Shown here: piece after piece, positions 43,417 through 52,768 of the stretch
Layout: every line of letters starts with the position of its first letter
How positions within the stretch are numbered: position 1 is the first letter of the stretch
NCBI GenBank assembly: GCA_045576855.1
Contig: JAZNHG010000025.1
Coordinates: forward strand, 37,220-101,219
Direction of reading: 5' to 3'
Length of the DNA: 64,000 bases
From: Colimorpha sp045576855
GTDB taxonomy: Bacteria > Bacteroidota > Bacteroidia > Bacteroidales > P3
Program-made: the position numbers and the translations under genes
Notes under the pieces: generated by a model
Told to the model about the DNA's origin: nothing
The model's input: only the letters and a program-made list of their open reading frames with translations
The model's database searches: none

Positions 43417-46400
43417 ATGAAACGGTTTGGACTGATATTGATACTAATACTACTGTGCAGCAATGTGATGGCACGTCAGGAGCGCGACACATTGGGTGTG
43501 GGCACAGCGGTAAGTTTTGTTGAGAATCGCGGACAATGGCAACACCCCTTCCGCTTCGAGGCACAGCTTCACGATGCAGCAATCTTTCTGGCCGACGACG
43601 GCATCACAGTAGCGCTGCGCGAACACATGCCCCACCCCGCCCCATCCGCAACCTTGCCCCGCTACCATGCCTATCGCATGCACTTCGGCGGCACCGCTGG
43701 AGTTGCCCCAGTCGGCTCCAACCCAGCAGAATCCTACAACAACTACATCCTTGGCAACGACGCCGCCCAATGGCAAAGCCGTGTCCCCTTATACAGCACC
43801 GTGCGCTATCTCGACATCTATCCCAATATCGACCTTGAAATCTACAGCGGCAGCTTGGCCTTAAAGTATAACTTCATCGTGCACCCTATGGGAGATGCCT
43901 CCCAAGTGCAACTGGAATATGAAGGCACCGACGGAGTGGAAGTCACATCGGATGGAATGCTCCGTATCCGCACCTCGGTACGAGACATCATGGAGATGAA
44001 GCCCTACGTCTATCAGACCAACGACGCAGGCACAGAGACGGAAATCTCCAGCCGCTGGCGCGTAAGCCGTACCAAGCAGGGCCTCTACCGCGTAAGCATT
44101 GAATTGGGAGACTACGACCACAGCCGTGACCTCATCATTGACCCGATCCTGACTTTCTCCACATATACAGGTTCTGCAGCCGACAACTGGGGTACAACCG
44201 CCACCTACGATTCACACAAGAACGTCTACACTGCCGGCTTGGTTTTCTTTGTAGGCTATCCCACATCGCTTGGGGCCTACCAGTCCAGCTTCGGCGGCGG
44301 CAGCTGCGACATCGGCATATTCAAGTTCGACTCCACCGGCACCCAACGTCTCTACGCCACCTATCTCGGTGGCTCCCACACAGACATGCCGCATAGTCTC
44401 TTCGTCAACAGTTTCGACGAGCTCATTGTCTTCGGCACCACCGGATCGGCCAACTTCCCCGTCACTCCCAATGCCTACCAGACCACTTTCGTCGGTGGCC
44501 CGGCCATCAACTATCTCTCCTCATCAATCAGCTACCCCAACGGCAGCGACATATTCGTCACCCGCCTCAGCACCGACGGCGGCAGCTTGATGGCCTCCAC
44601 CTTTGTGGGCGGCAACAACGTGGACGGACTCAACTATCGCAACCGCTACAACAACAGCAACCAGGTGGTGATGGACGGCAACGACTCCCTCTATTATAAC
44701 TACGGCGACGGCGCCCGCGGCGAGATTATCACCGACAACCTGAACAACATCTATGTGGGCAGCACCACCTTCAGCAGCGACTTCCCCGTCACCTCCGGAT
44801 GCGTCCAGTCCACATTGGGCGGAAAACAAGATGGAGTGGTCTTTAAACTAGACCACAACATGCGCAACCTGCTCTGGAGCACCTATCTGGGCGGCAGCGG
44901 CGACGATGCAGTCTACAGCATCGACGTCGATTCTGCCTACAATCTGCTGGTATGCGGCGGTACCAACAGCAACAACTTCCCCGTCACATCCAACATCTAC
45001 CAGCCTACCTATGGCGGAGGTGCAGCCGACGGCTTCGTCAGCAAAATCAGTTATGCCGGCGACCGATTGATGGCATCCACCTATATCGGCGACCGCCTCT
45101 ACGACCAAATCTATTTCGTCCGAACCGGACGCCACGACGAAGTCTTCCTCTTCGGACAGACCCACTACGCCGGTCCAACCTTCATCTACAATGCAGGCTA
45201 CAGTGTGCCCAATGCCGGCATGCTGCTCATGCGGATGTCGCCCGACCTGGATGTATGCCGGTGGAGCACCCTCTTCGGCACACCGGGACGTATCAACCTC
45301 TCGCCCACCGCCTTTGCCGCCGACATCTGCAACCGAGTCTATGCCGCCGGCTGGGGACGCGATTTCGTACCCTACGTGACCACTTGGAACACCGCAGGCA
45401 CCACCGGCATGGAGACCACCACCGACGCCTACAGCTCCACCACCGACGGACAAGACTTCTACATCATCAGCATTGCCGCCGATGCCAGCCAATTGGAGTA
45501 TGCCACCTTCTTTGGTGAAATACACGGACAGAACTCCAACGGCGGCGGCGACCATGTCGACGGCGGCACCTCCCGCTTCGACCGGCTCGCCACACTCTAC
45601 CAATCGGTATGCGCATCCTGTGGGGGCAACAACGGATTTCCCACCACCCCCGGCGTCTGGAGCACGCAAAACAACGCCGACAACTGCAACAACGCCCTCT
45701 TCCGCTACAACGTGACCGACGACTTCCCCGTGGCCGAGTTTCGCCTGCCCGAAGCCGGATGCGCCCCCTATACACTACAACTCTCCAACACCGGCCGCGG
45801 CAGCTCCTTCCACTGGGACTTTGGCGACGGCGCCACCTCCACCCAGCGCGACCCGTCTCACACCTACACCACTCCCGGCACCTACACCATCACCCTCATA
45901 GCCAACCTGCCCGGCGGATGCTCCGAGGCCGACACGCAGCAGCATACCGTACAGGTGCTGGGCGATGTCACCCGCTCGCACGAACCGGAGATAGCCTGCA
46001 ACAACACTTCCATACAGATAGGCCACACCCCGGTGCTAGGTGCCACCTACAGCTGGAGCGGAGCCCCCGTCAGCGACCCCACGGTGGCCAACCCCTGGGT
46101 CACGACCTCCGGCACTTATATCCTGCACACCTCGGCCGCCGGATGCACACAAATCGACACCTTCCATGTGCGCACCTACACCCTCGTCGACCAGTGGCAG
46201 CCCACAGCCATCTCCTGCCACGACTCCACCGACGGGCGCGCCGTGTTCCGCCTCGGCCACGGCATAGACCCCGATTCGCTCACCGTCACCGTCACGCCGA
46301 CGCATCCAGTGTCGGCATTCTACACCTCCGGCAGCCGCACATACTTCTCTCTCGACAGCCTCGAGCCCGACGTCAGCTATCAGGTGGCGGTGGATGGCTA

Positions 46401-47181
46401 TGGATGCAACTACACACAGACCGTCGCGCTGGAAAATCCGCCGCGACCCTACTACGAGAAGCAATACACAGCCGCACTCTGCGACGACAGTTGCCACGGC
46501 AGCATATATATCCGCTACAACCTGAGCGGCATACCTGAAATCCCCGAACTGGACACCCTCATCTCCGGCCTCTGCCCCGGCACCTACGTCACAGAGTTGA
46601 CTTCGCTGGGATGCCCGCTGACCGACACCAGTGTCATCACCCGTGACCACAGCCTGGACAACCTCGCCGCCTGGGCCGACCACACGGACATAATCCTCGG
46701 CGAAAGCGTGCTCCTGCACGCCAGCGACGGTGCTGCCTCCTACCTCTGGACGCCCGCCACCGACCTGGACCGCCCCGACATACAGCATCCCACCGCCACT
46801 CCAACCAGCCGCGACACGGTGTGCTACACCGTCAGCGCCACCAGCGCCAACGGCTGCACGCGCCAAGCCTCCGTATGCCTGCGCTGCACCGAAATCTACT
46901 GCGGCGCACCCGACTTTGTCATTCCCAACGCCTTCACTCCCAACGGCGACGGCCTGAACGACCGCCTATGCTTCAATGCCGAAGTGCTCTCCGAGTTCCA
47001 CATAGCCCTCTTCAACCGCTGGGGCCAGTGCGTCTACGAGAGCGACGACGCCACCGCCTGCTGGGACGGCACTTTCCGCAACACCCCCGCCCTGCCAGGA
47101 GTCTACACCTACACCTGCCGCATACGCTGCCTGAACGGTATCGAGACCGAACTGAAAGGCGACATAACCCTCATCCGATGA
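43417..47181 (+). CDS. large secreted SBBP-repeat/PKD protein with T9SS type B sorting domain
   Basis: A 1254-residue exported protein. After the signal peptide (ends VMARQ) comes an N-terminal domain that begins VSFVENRGQWQHP, typical of SBBP-repeat proteins. Beta-propeller (SBBP) repeats follow to about residue 750, several containing SNFPVT or DFPVT motifs. A PKD domain (FHWDFGDGATST, HTYTTPGTYTITL) is near residues 780-850. The end has the 'gliding motility-associated' type B signal: NAFTPNGDGLND, FNRWGQCVYES and a final GDITLIR. Type IX secretion and surface attachment or release are expected. It overlaps the next gene by 4 bp. Confidence 0.92.
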   Translation: MKRFGLILILILLCSNVMARQERDTLGVGTAVSFVENRGQWQHPFRFEAQLHDAAIFLADDGITVALREHMPHPAPSATLPRYHAYRMHFGGTAGVAPVGSNPAESYNNYILGNDAAQWQSRVPLYSTVRYLDIYPNIDLEIYSGSLALKYNFIVHPMGDASQVQLEYEGTDGVEVTSDGMLRIRTSVRDIMEMKPYVYQTNDAGTETEISSRWRVSRTKQGLYRVSIELGDYDHSRDLIIDPILTFSTYTGSAADNWGTTATYDSHKNVYTAGLVFFVGYPTSLGAYQSSFGGGSCDIGIFKFDSTGTQRLYATYLGGSHTDMPHSLFVNSFDELIVFGTTGSANFPVTPNAYQTTFVGGPAINYLSSSISYPNGSDIFVTRLSTDGGSLMASTFVGGNNVDGLNYRNRYNNSNQVVMDGNDSLYYNYGDGARGEIITDNLNNIYVGSTTFSSDFPVTSGCVQSTLGGKQDGVVFKLDHNMRNLLWSTYLGGSGDDAVYSIDVDSAYNLLVCGGTNSNNFPVTSNIYQPTYGGGAADGFVSKISYAGDRLMASTYIGDRLYDQIYFVRTGRHDEVFLFGQTHYAGPTFIYNAGYSVPNAGMLLMRMSPDLDVCRWSTLFGTPGRINLSPTAFAADICNRVYAAGWGRDFVPYVTTWNTAGTTGMETTTDAYSSTTDGQDFYIISIAADASQLEYATFFGEIHGQNSNGGGDHVDGGTSRFDRLATLYQSVCASCGGNNGFPTTPGVWSTQNNADNCNNALFRYNVTDDFPVAEFRLPEAGCAPYTLQLSNTGRGSSFHWDFGDGATSTQRDPSHTYTTPGTYTITLIANLPGGCSEADTQQHTVQVLGDVTRSHEPEIACNNTSIQIGHTPVLGATYSWSGAPVSDPTVANPWVTTSGTYILHTSAAGCTQIDTFHVRTYTLVDQWQPTAISCHDSTDGRAVFRLGHGIDPDSLTVTVTPTHPVSAFYTSGSRTYFSLDSLEPDVSYQVAVDGYGCNYTQTVALENPPRPYYEKQYTAALCDDSCHGSIYIRYNLSGIPEIPELDTLISGLCPGTYVTELTSLGCPLTDTSVITRDHSLDNLAAWADHTDIILGESVLLHASDGAASYLWTPATDLDRPDIQHPTATPTSRDTVCYTVSATSANGCTRQASVCLRCTEIYCGAPDFVIPNAFTPNGDGLNDRLCFNAEVLSEFHIALFNRWGQCVYESDDATACWDGTFRNTPALPGVYTYTCRIRCLNGIETELKGDITLIR

Positions 47182-47975
47182 AACGCGACCAATACGTCAT
47201 AGCCTGTATAGAGGACGAGGCCGGCGCCGCCACGGTGATGCCGTGGGCCCGCCACATGGCCGGGCACCTGCGCCACAAGGGGCTCATGGCGCTCCATGTG
47301 AACCCCACCACCTCCGACGCGCCCGAATGGCTGCGCCGCCTCGGTGTGCCCTATGCCAGCCTGCGCGGCGATTGGCAGACGGCTATCGAGGGCCTGCCCA
47401 CCGCCTTTGGCGGCATACTGGCCGTGACCGCCGTCGCGCCCGACGCACCACGTCACTCGCTGGCCCACCCCGCCACACTGCTCCGCAATTTCCAGTCCTG
47501 CAAGACGGCCTACCTCTGTGTGCACGATGCGCAGGTGTGGGACGACAGTCCCGAGGCCACCCATCCCCGGGTGGTTCTCAGCATGACCCACCGCCGCGAG
47601 GGCAAGGAGAAGCTCGTATGGGCTTCCTATCTGGCCCGATTCCTGAACGCCGACATAGCCATAGCCCATCCCGACTACCGCGACGCCGACCTGCGACGCC
47701 GCTGGATGGACAATATGCGCTTTGCCGACAAGGTGCTCTCCCCGTTCGACATCCGCTATTCCACCCCCGTCGTCGACCGCGACACCCGTGTGGACGAGAC
47801 AGTGCTGGACCGGCTGACGCCCGACCTGCTGATAGCTCGCACCACAGACACCCGCGAGCGCGACCTGTTCGACCTCTTCGCCACACGTCCCGAACGCCGC
47901 CTGCTGGCCCACCCCACCCACACGCCGCTGCTCTTCCTCAACCCGCGCGACGACCTCTACATCCTCTGCGACTGA
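47178..47975 (+). CDS. universal-stress-protein-like tandem protein (tentative)
   Basis: A 265-residue cytoplasmic protein with two alpha/beta halves, resembling tandem USP-fold proteins: strand YVIACIEDEAG, then HKGLMALHVNPT in the first half; strand VVLSMTHRREGKEKL, then ADIAIAHPDY in the second. It ends TPLLFLNPRDDLYILCD, as USP domains often end with a 'PLLFL' strand. The GxxGx9G ATP motif is not evident, so nucleotide binding is doubtful. ATG 47178 overlaps the stop of the large cargo gene, hence coupled translation. Confidence 0.6.
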   Translation: MKRDQYVIACIEDEAGAATVMPWARHMAGHLRHKGLMALHVNPTTSDAPEWLRRLGVPYASLRGDWQTAIEGLPTAFGGILAVTAVAPDAPRHSLAHPATLLRNFQSCKTAYLCVHDAQVWDDSPEATHPRVVLSMTHRREGKEKLVWASYLARFLNADIAIAHPDYRDADLRRRWMDNMRFADKVLSPFDIRYSTPVVDRDTRVDETVLDRLTPDLLIARTTDTRERDLFDLFATRPERRLLAHPTHTPLLFLNPRDDLYILCD

Positions 47976-48011
47976 CCCCCCTCCCCCTTTGGCACGCAAA
48001 TTGCATACCGA

Positions 48012-48052
48012 TAATTAAAAATTAAAAATAAAAATTAAAAATTAAAAACAAA
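48012..48052. repeat. AAAATTAAAAATTAAAAAT word array
   Basis: Repeated AATTAAAAATTAAAAATA units precede the prohibitin gene, filling the gap after the USP-like gene. Confidence 0.7.
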
Positions 48053-48058
48053 ACAAAC

Positions 48059-48847
48059 ATGAGCTTCTTCGGAGAAACAAAAAAGACGGTCACTTGGATT
48101 ATCGTGGCCGTGGTGGCAGTCATAGTGCTGTCCTCGTCGTTCTACACCATCAAGTCCACCGAACGCGGTATCCTCAGCACCTTCGGCCGCATTTCGGAAA
48201 ACACCATCGAAGACGGTCTGCACATGAAGATACCCTTCATCCAGAGCGTCAAGAAAATCAACATCCAGCAGAAGAAATTCGACGGCCACGAGAACTCCTA
48301 CACGCGCGACGTGCAGACCTCGGAAGTGGACTACACCATCAACTACGACCTCGTGCGCGAGAACGTCAACAAGCTGTATCGCAACGTGGGCATGGACTAC
48401 CACAACCGCATTGTGGTCCCCTTTGTCCGCTCGGCCATGAAGGAGAGCTTCGGCAACTTTGCCGCCACCGAGATAGTGGAGAACCGTGACGCCGTGCGCC
48501 GCGACATCGAGAACACCCTGCGCCGCACCCTGGACAGCACCTACTTCCGCAACATCCAGTTCCAGCTGGTGGACATCGACTTCGACGACCAGTTCGAAAA
48601 CGCCATCAAGGAGAAGCAGGTCGCCGAGCAGGAAGCACTGAAAGCCAAGAATGTCACCATCCAAATTGAGGAGAAAGCCAAGCAGACCAAGATAGCCGCC
48701 GAGGCCGAGGCCGAAGCCATGCGCATAAAAGCCAACGCCCTGGAGCGCAACCCCAAGCTGGTCAGCTACGAAGCCGTGCAGAAATGGGACGGCAAGATGC
48801 CCCAGTACATGCTAGGCAACGCGGTGCCCTTCATCGACCTCAAATAA
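48059..48847 (+). CDS. prohibitin/SPFH-family membrane protein
   Basis: A 262-residue SPFH/Band 7 protein. One N-terminal membrane anchor (residues 11-30) is followed by the SPFH domain (ERGILSTFGRISENTIEDGL, VDYTINYDLV). A coiled coil at about residues 180-235 is rich in A, E and K. These proteins form ring assemblies on the membrane and help in protease control and membrane organisation. It is a single gene closed by a strong terminator. Confidence 0.9.
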   Translation: MSFFGETKKTVTWIIVAVVAVIVLSSSFYTIKSTERGILSTFGRISENTIEDGLHMKIPFIQSVKKINIQQKKFDGHENSYTRDVQTSEVDYTINYDLVRENVNKLYRNVGMDYHNRIVVPFVRSAMKESFGNFAATEIVENRDAVRRDIENTLRRTLDSTYFRNIQFQLVDIDFDDQFENAIKEKQVAEQEALKAKNVTIQIEEKAKQTKIAAEAEAEAMRIKANALERNPKLVSYEAVQKWDGKMPQYMLGNAVPFIDLK

Positions 48848-48866
48848 CACACCGCACAAGCAGCCC

Positions 48867-48899
48867 AAGCCCTCGCCCCCACGCGAGGGCTTTTCTTTT
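48867..48899 (+). terminator. intrinsic terminator of prohibitin gene
   Basis: AAGCCCTCG (48867-48875), 8-nt loop, CGAGGGCTT (48884-48892), followed by TTCTTTTG. Confidence 0.9.
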
Positions 48900-49020
48900 G
48901 CCCTCCCTCTCCACTCTCCACTTTCCACTTTCCTCTCCCCTCATAGTCCGTTAACAAACTTTAGGAAAAAAAGTTTGCATAATCCGGCAGCACACTGAGG
49001 AGGTTTGGGTTGGCAACATT

Positions 49021-49197
49021 CAGTGCTCAGTGTGTAGTGCTCAGTGGTCAGTGTGTAGTGGTCAGTGTGCAGTGTGCAGTGTTCTGTGTCAGATGTTCAG
49101 TATTGCGTGTAAAGAATTCAATGTTAGGTTTATAGGACATGTACAGCAGCCGCTTTATTTCAGAACACTGCACACTGAACACTGCACACTGCACACT
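49021..49197. repeat. CAGTGTGCAGTGTTC array and its inverted complement
   Basis: The left part (49021-49106) is about nine CAGTGTGTAGTGGT-type units. The right part (49160-49197) is the reverse complement (GAACACTGCACACTGAACAC). About 55 bp of unique sequence between them would form the loop. Part of the 48848-49803 gap, which contains no gene. Confidence 0.8.
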
Positions 49198-49212
49198 CAC
49201 CCCAGAGGGGGT

Positions 49213-49291
49213 CATCCTACCATCAACCTACCACCAACGTACCACCATCCTACCACCATCCTACCTATTTAACATTTCGGAAGCAACGTTG
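49213..49291. repeat. CATCCTACCACCAAC array with conserved TTAACATTTCGGAAG end
   Basis: Six to seven units such as CCTACCACCATCCTACCA end in the non-repetitive TTAACATTTCGGAAGC. An inverted, rearranged copy with the same end occurs at 54112-54190. Confidence 0.8.
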
Positions 49292-49404
49292 GGAGCAGTG
49301 GTCAGTGTGCAGTGGTCCGTGTTCAGTGGGAGCGCAGGCGTCCCGCCTGCATGGTTGGTAGTTGGCAGTGTGCAGTATCCGGAAGCGGTAGACCGTTCTT
49401 CGCT

Positions 49405-49498
49405 CTCATCCCGCAGGCGGGCCGCCTGCGTACCAAGGAGCGCGTTGTCTGTTCTCATCCCGCAGGCGGGCCGCCTGCGTACCAGGGAGCGTGAGACC
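49405..49498. repeat. 49-bp palindrome-centred repeat, two copies
   Basis: GCAGGCGGGCCGCCTGC occurs at 49413 and 49462, exactly 49 bp apart, in the context CTCATCCC...GTACCA.GGAGCG. This is the reverse-complement orientation of the array at 63756-64000. A variant core (GCAGGCGTCCCGCCTGC) lies at about 49334. Confidence 0.85.
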
Positions 49499-49612
49499 GT
49501 TCTCCGCTCTCCGCTCTCCACTCTCCACTCTCCACTCTCCACTCTCCGCTCTCCACTCTCCGCTCTCCGCTCTCCACTCTCCACTCTTCACTCTCCGACC
49601 TCCGCCCTCCAC
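49499..49612. repeat. CTCTCCACTCTCCGCT microsatellite-like array
   Basis: About fifteen 7-bp CTCTCCG/CTCTCCA units continue directly from the 49-bp repeats. The opposite-strand version, adjoining 49-bp repeats, is at 63604-63750. The rest of the gap to 49803 carries the DUF349 promoter. Confidence 0.85.
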
Positions 49613-49685
49613 CCTCATACCTTCCAAACGGCGCCCTGCGGCCGGCGGAAAAGCATTTTTTTTCGCGCGAATCAAATAAAATGGC

Positions 49686-49694
49686 TATATTTGC
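49686..49694 (+). promoter_or_regulatory. -7 element of DUF349 operon
   Basis: TATATTTGC, about 110 bp upstream of the ATG, preceded by a T-run with TTCG at the -33 distance. A leader of roughly 100 nt is implied. Confidence 0.6.
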
Positions 49695-49803
49695 ATGTTG
49701 TCGCCATATACGGCAACCGACCAAAATAACCTGTTTCACAAGACGATGCGTCGTTTACGGCCCACGTCGACAGTAGTTCTTTAACAACAAAAACCATTTC
49801 AAA

Positions 49804-51753
49804 ATGGAAGAGAACACCCCCATGCAGCCCGTCGAAAACGAAGAGCTGCAAAGCCAGGCCCTCGCAACTCCGGCCACGGAGACCGAGGCCACGACCGACA
49901 ACCAACCCACCGAGGCCCAGCCCGCTGAGCCCCAGAACGCCCCCGCAGCCGAGGCCACTACCGCCGAAGCCGAGACCCCAGCCCCCGACGCCGAAGCCGC
50001 GGCCGAAGAGGAGGCTCCCGACTACAGCCAGCTTGACCGCGACGGACTATTGGCTGCCTTGGAGCAGCTGATGACCGAGGAGGTGCAGCAAATCAAAGGA
50101 CGTGCACAGGCCATCCGCACGCGCTTCAACGAACTGAACCGCGAGGTGCAGAAAGAGGTCTTTGATGCCTTCGTGGCCGACGGCGGCAACAAGGACGAGT
50201 ACCAGCCGCAAAACGACGCGCTGGCCGAGCGCTTCTATGCACTCTACGACCGCTACCGCGCCCGTCGCCAGCAGTATCTCGACGAACTGGAGGCCCAGAA
50301 GAAGAAAAACCTGGAGGCCAAGCAGGCACTGCTCGAAGAGCTGCGCACACTGGTGGACAGCGAAGAAGAGCAGGTGCGCACCTCGCTGGACCGCTTCAAC
50401 GACATACAAGAGCGCTGGAAAGCCATCGGCGACGTGCCACGCGAGCAGATGAACGACCTCTGGCAGAACTACCACTTCCAGATAGAACAGTTCTTCAACA
50501 AACTGAAGATAAACCGCGAACTGCGCGCACTGGACCAGAAGCGCAACCTGGACCAGAAGATAACCCTCTGCGAACGGGCCGAAGAGCTCATCGTCGAGCC
50601 CTCCGTCACCAAGGCATTCAAGGGGCTGCAGGACCTCCGCGCACAATGGAAAGAGATTGGTCCCGTGCCTGCCGAGCAGAACGAAGAGATATGGCAACGC
50701 TTCCAGAGCGCCGCCAACCAGATAGACGAACGCCGCAAAGAATACTATGAGCAGCGCAAGGAAGAGTACGACAACAATCTACTGGCCAAGCAAGCCCTGG
50801 TGGACAAGGCCACCGAACTGACGGCCACCACCCCTACCTCCACCCGCCAGTGGAACGAAGTCACCGCCGCCTTGGACGAACTGCTCAAGGTGTGGAAGAC
50901 CATCGGCCCCGTGCCCCGCGAAGTGAACGAGGAAATATGGAGCAAATTCAAGGGCATGATCGACAAACACTATGCCGACAAGAAAGCCTACTTCGCCACC
51001 GTGCGCGACGAGCAGGAGACCAACTACCAGAAGAAGCTGGAGCTCTGCCTCAAGGCCGAAGCCATAGCACAGCGCGAAGACTGGAAGAAAGCCACCGAGG
51101 AGCTGCTGCAGCTCCAGCAGGAATGGCGCCAGGTGGGCGCCGTCAGCCGCAAGGTGAGCGACAAGATATGGCAGCGCTTCCGCGAGGCATGCGACCAGTT
51201 CTTCGCCAAGAAAGGCGAATTCTTCAAGGAGCGCCGCGCCTCCGAGGGCGAGAACCTGGCCAAGAAAGAGGCCATACTCGCCGAACTGAAGGCGCACCAA
51301 TTCGGCACCAGCCGTGAGGAAAACCTGGAGGCCATCAAGGACTTCCAGCGCCGCTGGGCCGAGGTGGGCTATGTGCCTATGGCCGACAAGGAGCGCCTGC
51401 AGAAGGAGTTCCGCGGCGTGATAGACGGCATCTTCGAGCAGCTGAAAATCAGCGCCCGCGAAGCAGAAGAGACCGCCTACCGCGAGCGGCTGCGCAATAT
51501 CGGCGGCGACGCCAAGCGCTTCGTCAACAACGAGCGTCAGGAGCTGCACGAAAAGATAGAGAAGCTGCGCAGCGACCTCAATCTGTGGGAGAACAACCTG
51601 GGCTTCCTGGCCTCGAGCAAGCAGGCCGACCTGCTGAAGCAGGAGTTTGAGAAGAAGATGCAAGGCGCACGCCAGCAGATAGCACTGCTGCAGGCCAAAC
51701 TGCGCATCCTCAACGAACAGGAGAAAAACGAAGACAAGAAAGATGCAGAATAA
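49804..51753 (+). CDS. DUF349-repeat protein
   Basis: A 649-residue acidic, helical protein. The first ~75 residues are low-complexity and rich in A, E, P and T. Five DUF349 repeats follow, recognisable by W-K/R-x-IG-x-VP cores: RWKAIGDVPREQ, QWKEIGPVPAEQ, VWKTIGPVPREV, EWRQVGAVSRKV and RWAEVGYVPMAD. A C-terminal coiled coil (NNERQELHEKIEKLRSDLNL onward) ends the protein. The family is widespread in Bacteroidota and actinobacteria; its role is not established. The last 11 bp overlap the GldB-like gene. Confidence 0.88.
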   Translation: MEENTPMQPVENEELQSQALATPATETEATTDNQPTEAQPAEPQNAPAAEATTAEAETPAPDAEAAAEEEAPDYSQLDRDGLLAALEQLMTEEVQQIKGRAQAIRTRFNELNREVQKEVFDAFVADGGNKDEYQPQNDALAERFYALYDRYRARRQQYLDELEAQKKKNLEAKQALLEELRTLVDSEEEQVRTSLDRFNDIQERWKAIGDVPREQMNDLWQNYHFQIEQFFNKLKINRELRALDQKRNLDQKITLCERAEELIVEPSVTKAFKGLQDLRAQWKEIGPVPAEQNEEIWQRFQSAANQIDERRKEYYEQRKEEYDNNLLAKQALVDKATELTATTPTSTRQWNEVTAALDELLKVWKTIGPVPREVNEEIWSKFKGMIDKHYADKKAYFATVRDEQETNYQKKLELCLKAEAIAQREDWKKATEELLQLQQEWRQVGAVSRKVSDKIWQRFREACDQFFAKKGEFFKERRASEGENLAKKEAILAELKAHQFGTSREENLEAIKDFQRRWAEVGYVPMADKERLQKEFRGVIDGIFEQLKISAREAEETAYRERLRNIGGDAKRFVNNERQELHEKIEKLRSDLNLWENNLGFLASSKQADLLKQEFEKKMQGARQQIALLQAKLRILNEQEKNEDKKDAE

Positions 51754-52747
51754 GAAGCGACATGCATTCCAAAGCATGCAGAGACACGCCTACGTGTGTC
51801 TCTGCATCGTTGTTGCGGCCCTGCTGCTGGCGGGTTGCCACCGCGCGGAGGAGGTGCGGTTCCACCGATTCGAGCATTTGCTGTTCGATACACCCGCCGC
51901 ACAGCTACCCGCCGAACTGAAAGCCCACGCAGACGAGTTCAACACCGAACTGATTTTACTCTATCCCGACGAACCCGAATTCGTGCAGATGACGCAGGAG
52001 TTCGTCAGCGACCCTGTGATGCGCGACATCTACCGCATCACCGACAGCCTCTACCACGACCTGTCGGACATCGAGCGCCAGCTGGGGCGCGCCCTGGCAC
52101 GGGCCTACAAGCTCTGCCCGAAGATGCATCACGTAGAGCGCTTCTACACCATGGTCACGGGCGACTTCGACAACTACGGGTTCCGCGTCTTCAGCAACTG
52201 CGGCGACCTCTGCGTGTCCCTCGACCAGTACGCCCTCGGCGACATGGAGAAGTATCAATACTTCGGTATGCCCGCCTACCTGGTACGCACATTCACCCGC
52301 AATAACATTGTCCCCGACTGCATGTACACCCTGGCAGGACTCTATAGCGCAGGTCCCGACGGCGAACTGACTTTGCTCGACCATGCCATCGCCGACGGCA
52401 AGAAACTCTACTTCGTCGAGAAAACCATGCCCGGTATCGCCGACACCGTTATGTTGCGCTACACCGCCGACCAACTCAAGTGGATGGAGGCCAATGTAAA
52501 GAACGTATGGGGATGGATGATACAGAACAAAGCGCTCTACTCCACCGACATACACACCTTCCAGAACCTCCTGGGCGAGGCGCCCCACACCAACGCCTTC
52601 GGTAGCGGCTCGGCACCGCGCACCGCCGCTTACATCGGCTGGCAGATTGTGCGCGCCTACATGAAACGTAGCCACTGCACCATGCTGCAACTCCTCGACG
52701 AGACCGACAGCCAGAAGATACTCACGGCCTCGGGCTGGCGCCCCTGA
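51743..52747 (+). CDS. GldB-like gliding-motility lipoprotein
   Basis: A 334-residue lipoprotein with signal peptide ending LLAGC (Cys32 from this start; ATG 51776 would shorten the n-region by 11 residues). The mature part matches GldB (FDTPAAQLPAEL, VFSNCGDLCVSLDQYALGD, HTNAFGSGSAPRTAAYIGWQ). GldB is an essential lipoprotein linked to gliding and type IX secretion in Bacteroidota and is also kept in non-gliding members. It overlaps the DUF349 gene by 11 bp and precedes the lipid kinase gene. Confidence 0.85.
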   Translation: MQNKKRHAFQSMQRHAYVCLCIVVAALLLAGCHRAEEVRFHRFEHLLFDTPAAQLPAELKAHADEFNTELILLYPDEPEFVQMTQEFVSDPVMRDIYRITDSLYHDLSDIERQLGRALARAYKLCPKMHHVERFYTMVTGDFDNYGFRVFSNCGDLCVSLDQYALGDMEKYQYFGMPAYLVRTFTRNNIVPDCMYTLAGLYSAGPDGELTLLDHAIADGKKLYFVEKTMPGIADTVMLRYTADQLKWMEANVKNVWGWMIQNKALYSTDIHTFQNLLGEAPHTNAFGSGSAPRTAAYIGWQIVRAYMKRSHCTMLQLLDETDSQKILTASGWRP

Positions 52748-52768
52748 CACTACTACCCTTATTCCAGC

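Noticed and set aside
46821..47177. N-terminal extension of the USP-like protein
   Set aside because: It is an alternative frame of the T9SS sorting domain of the preceding gene; ATG 47178 is supported by the 4-bp overlap.
49261..49739. Small open frames rich in PAGGPPAYQ- and ESGERRVESGE-type peptides
   Set aside because: They are translations of the 49-bp and 7-bp repeats in all frames; the 49-bp period shifts frame in every copy. The same applies to 63540-63999.
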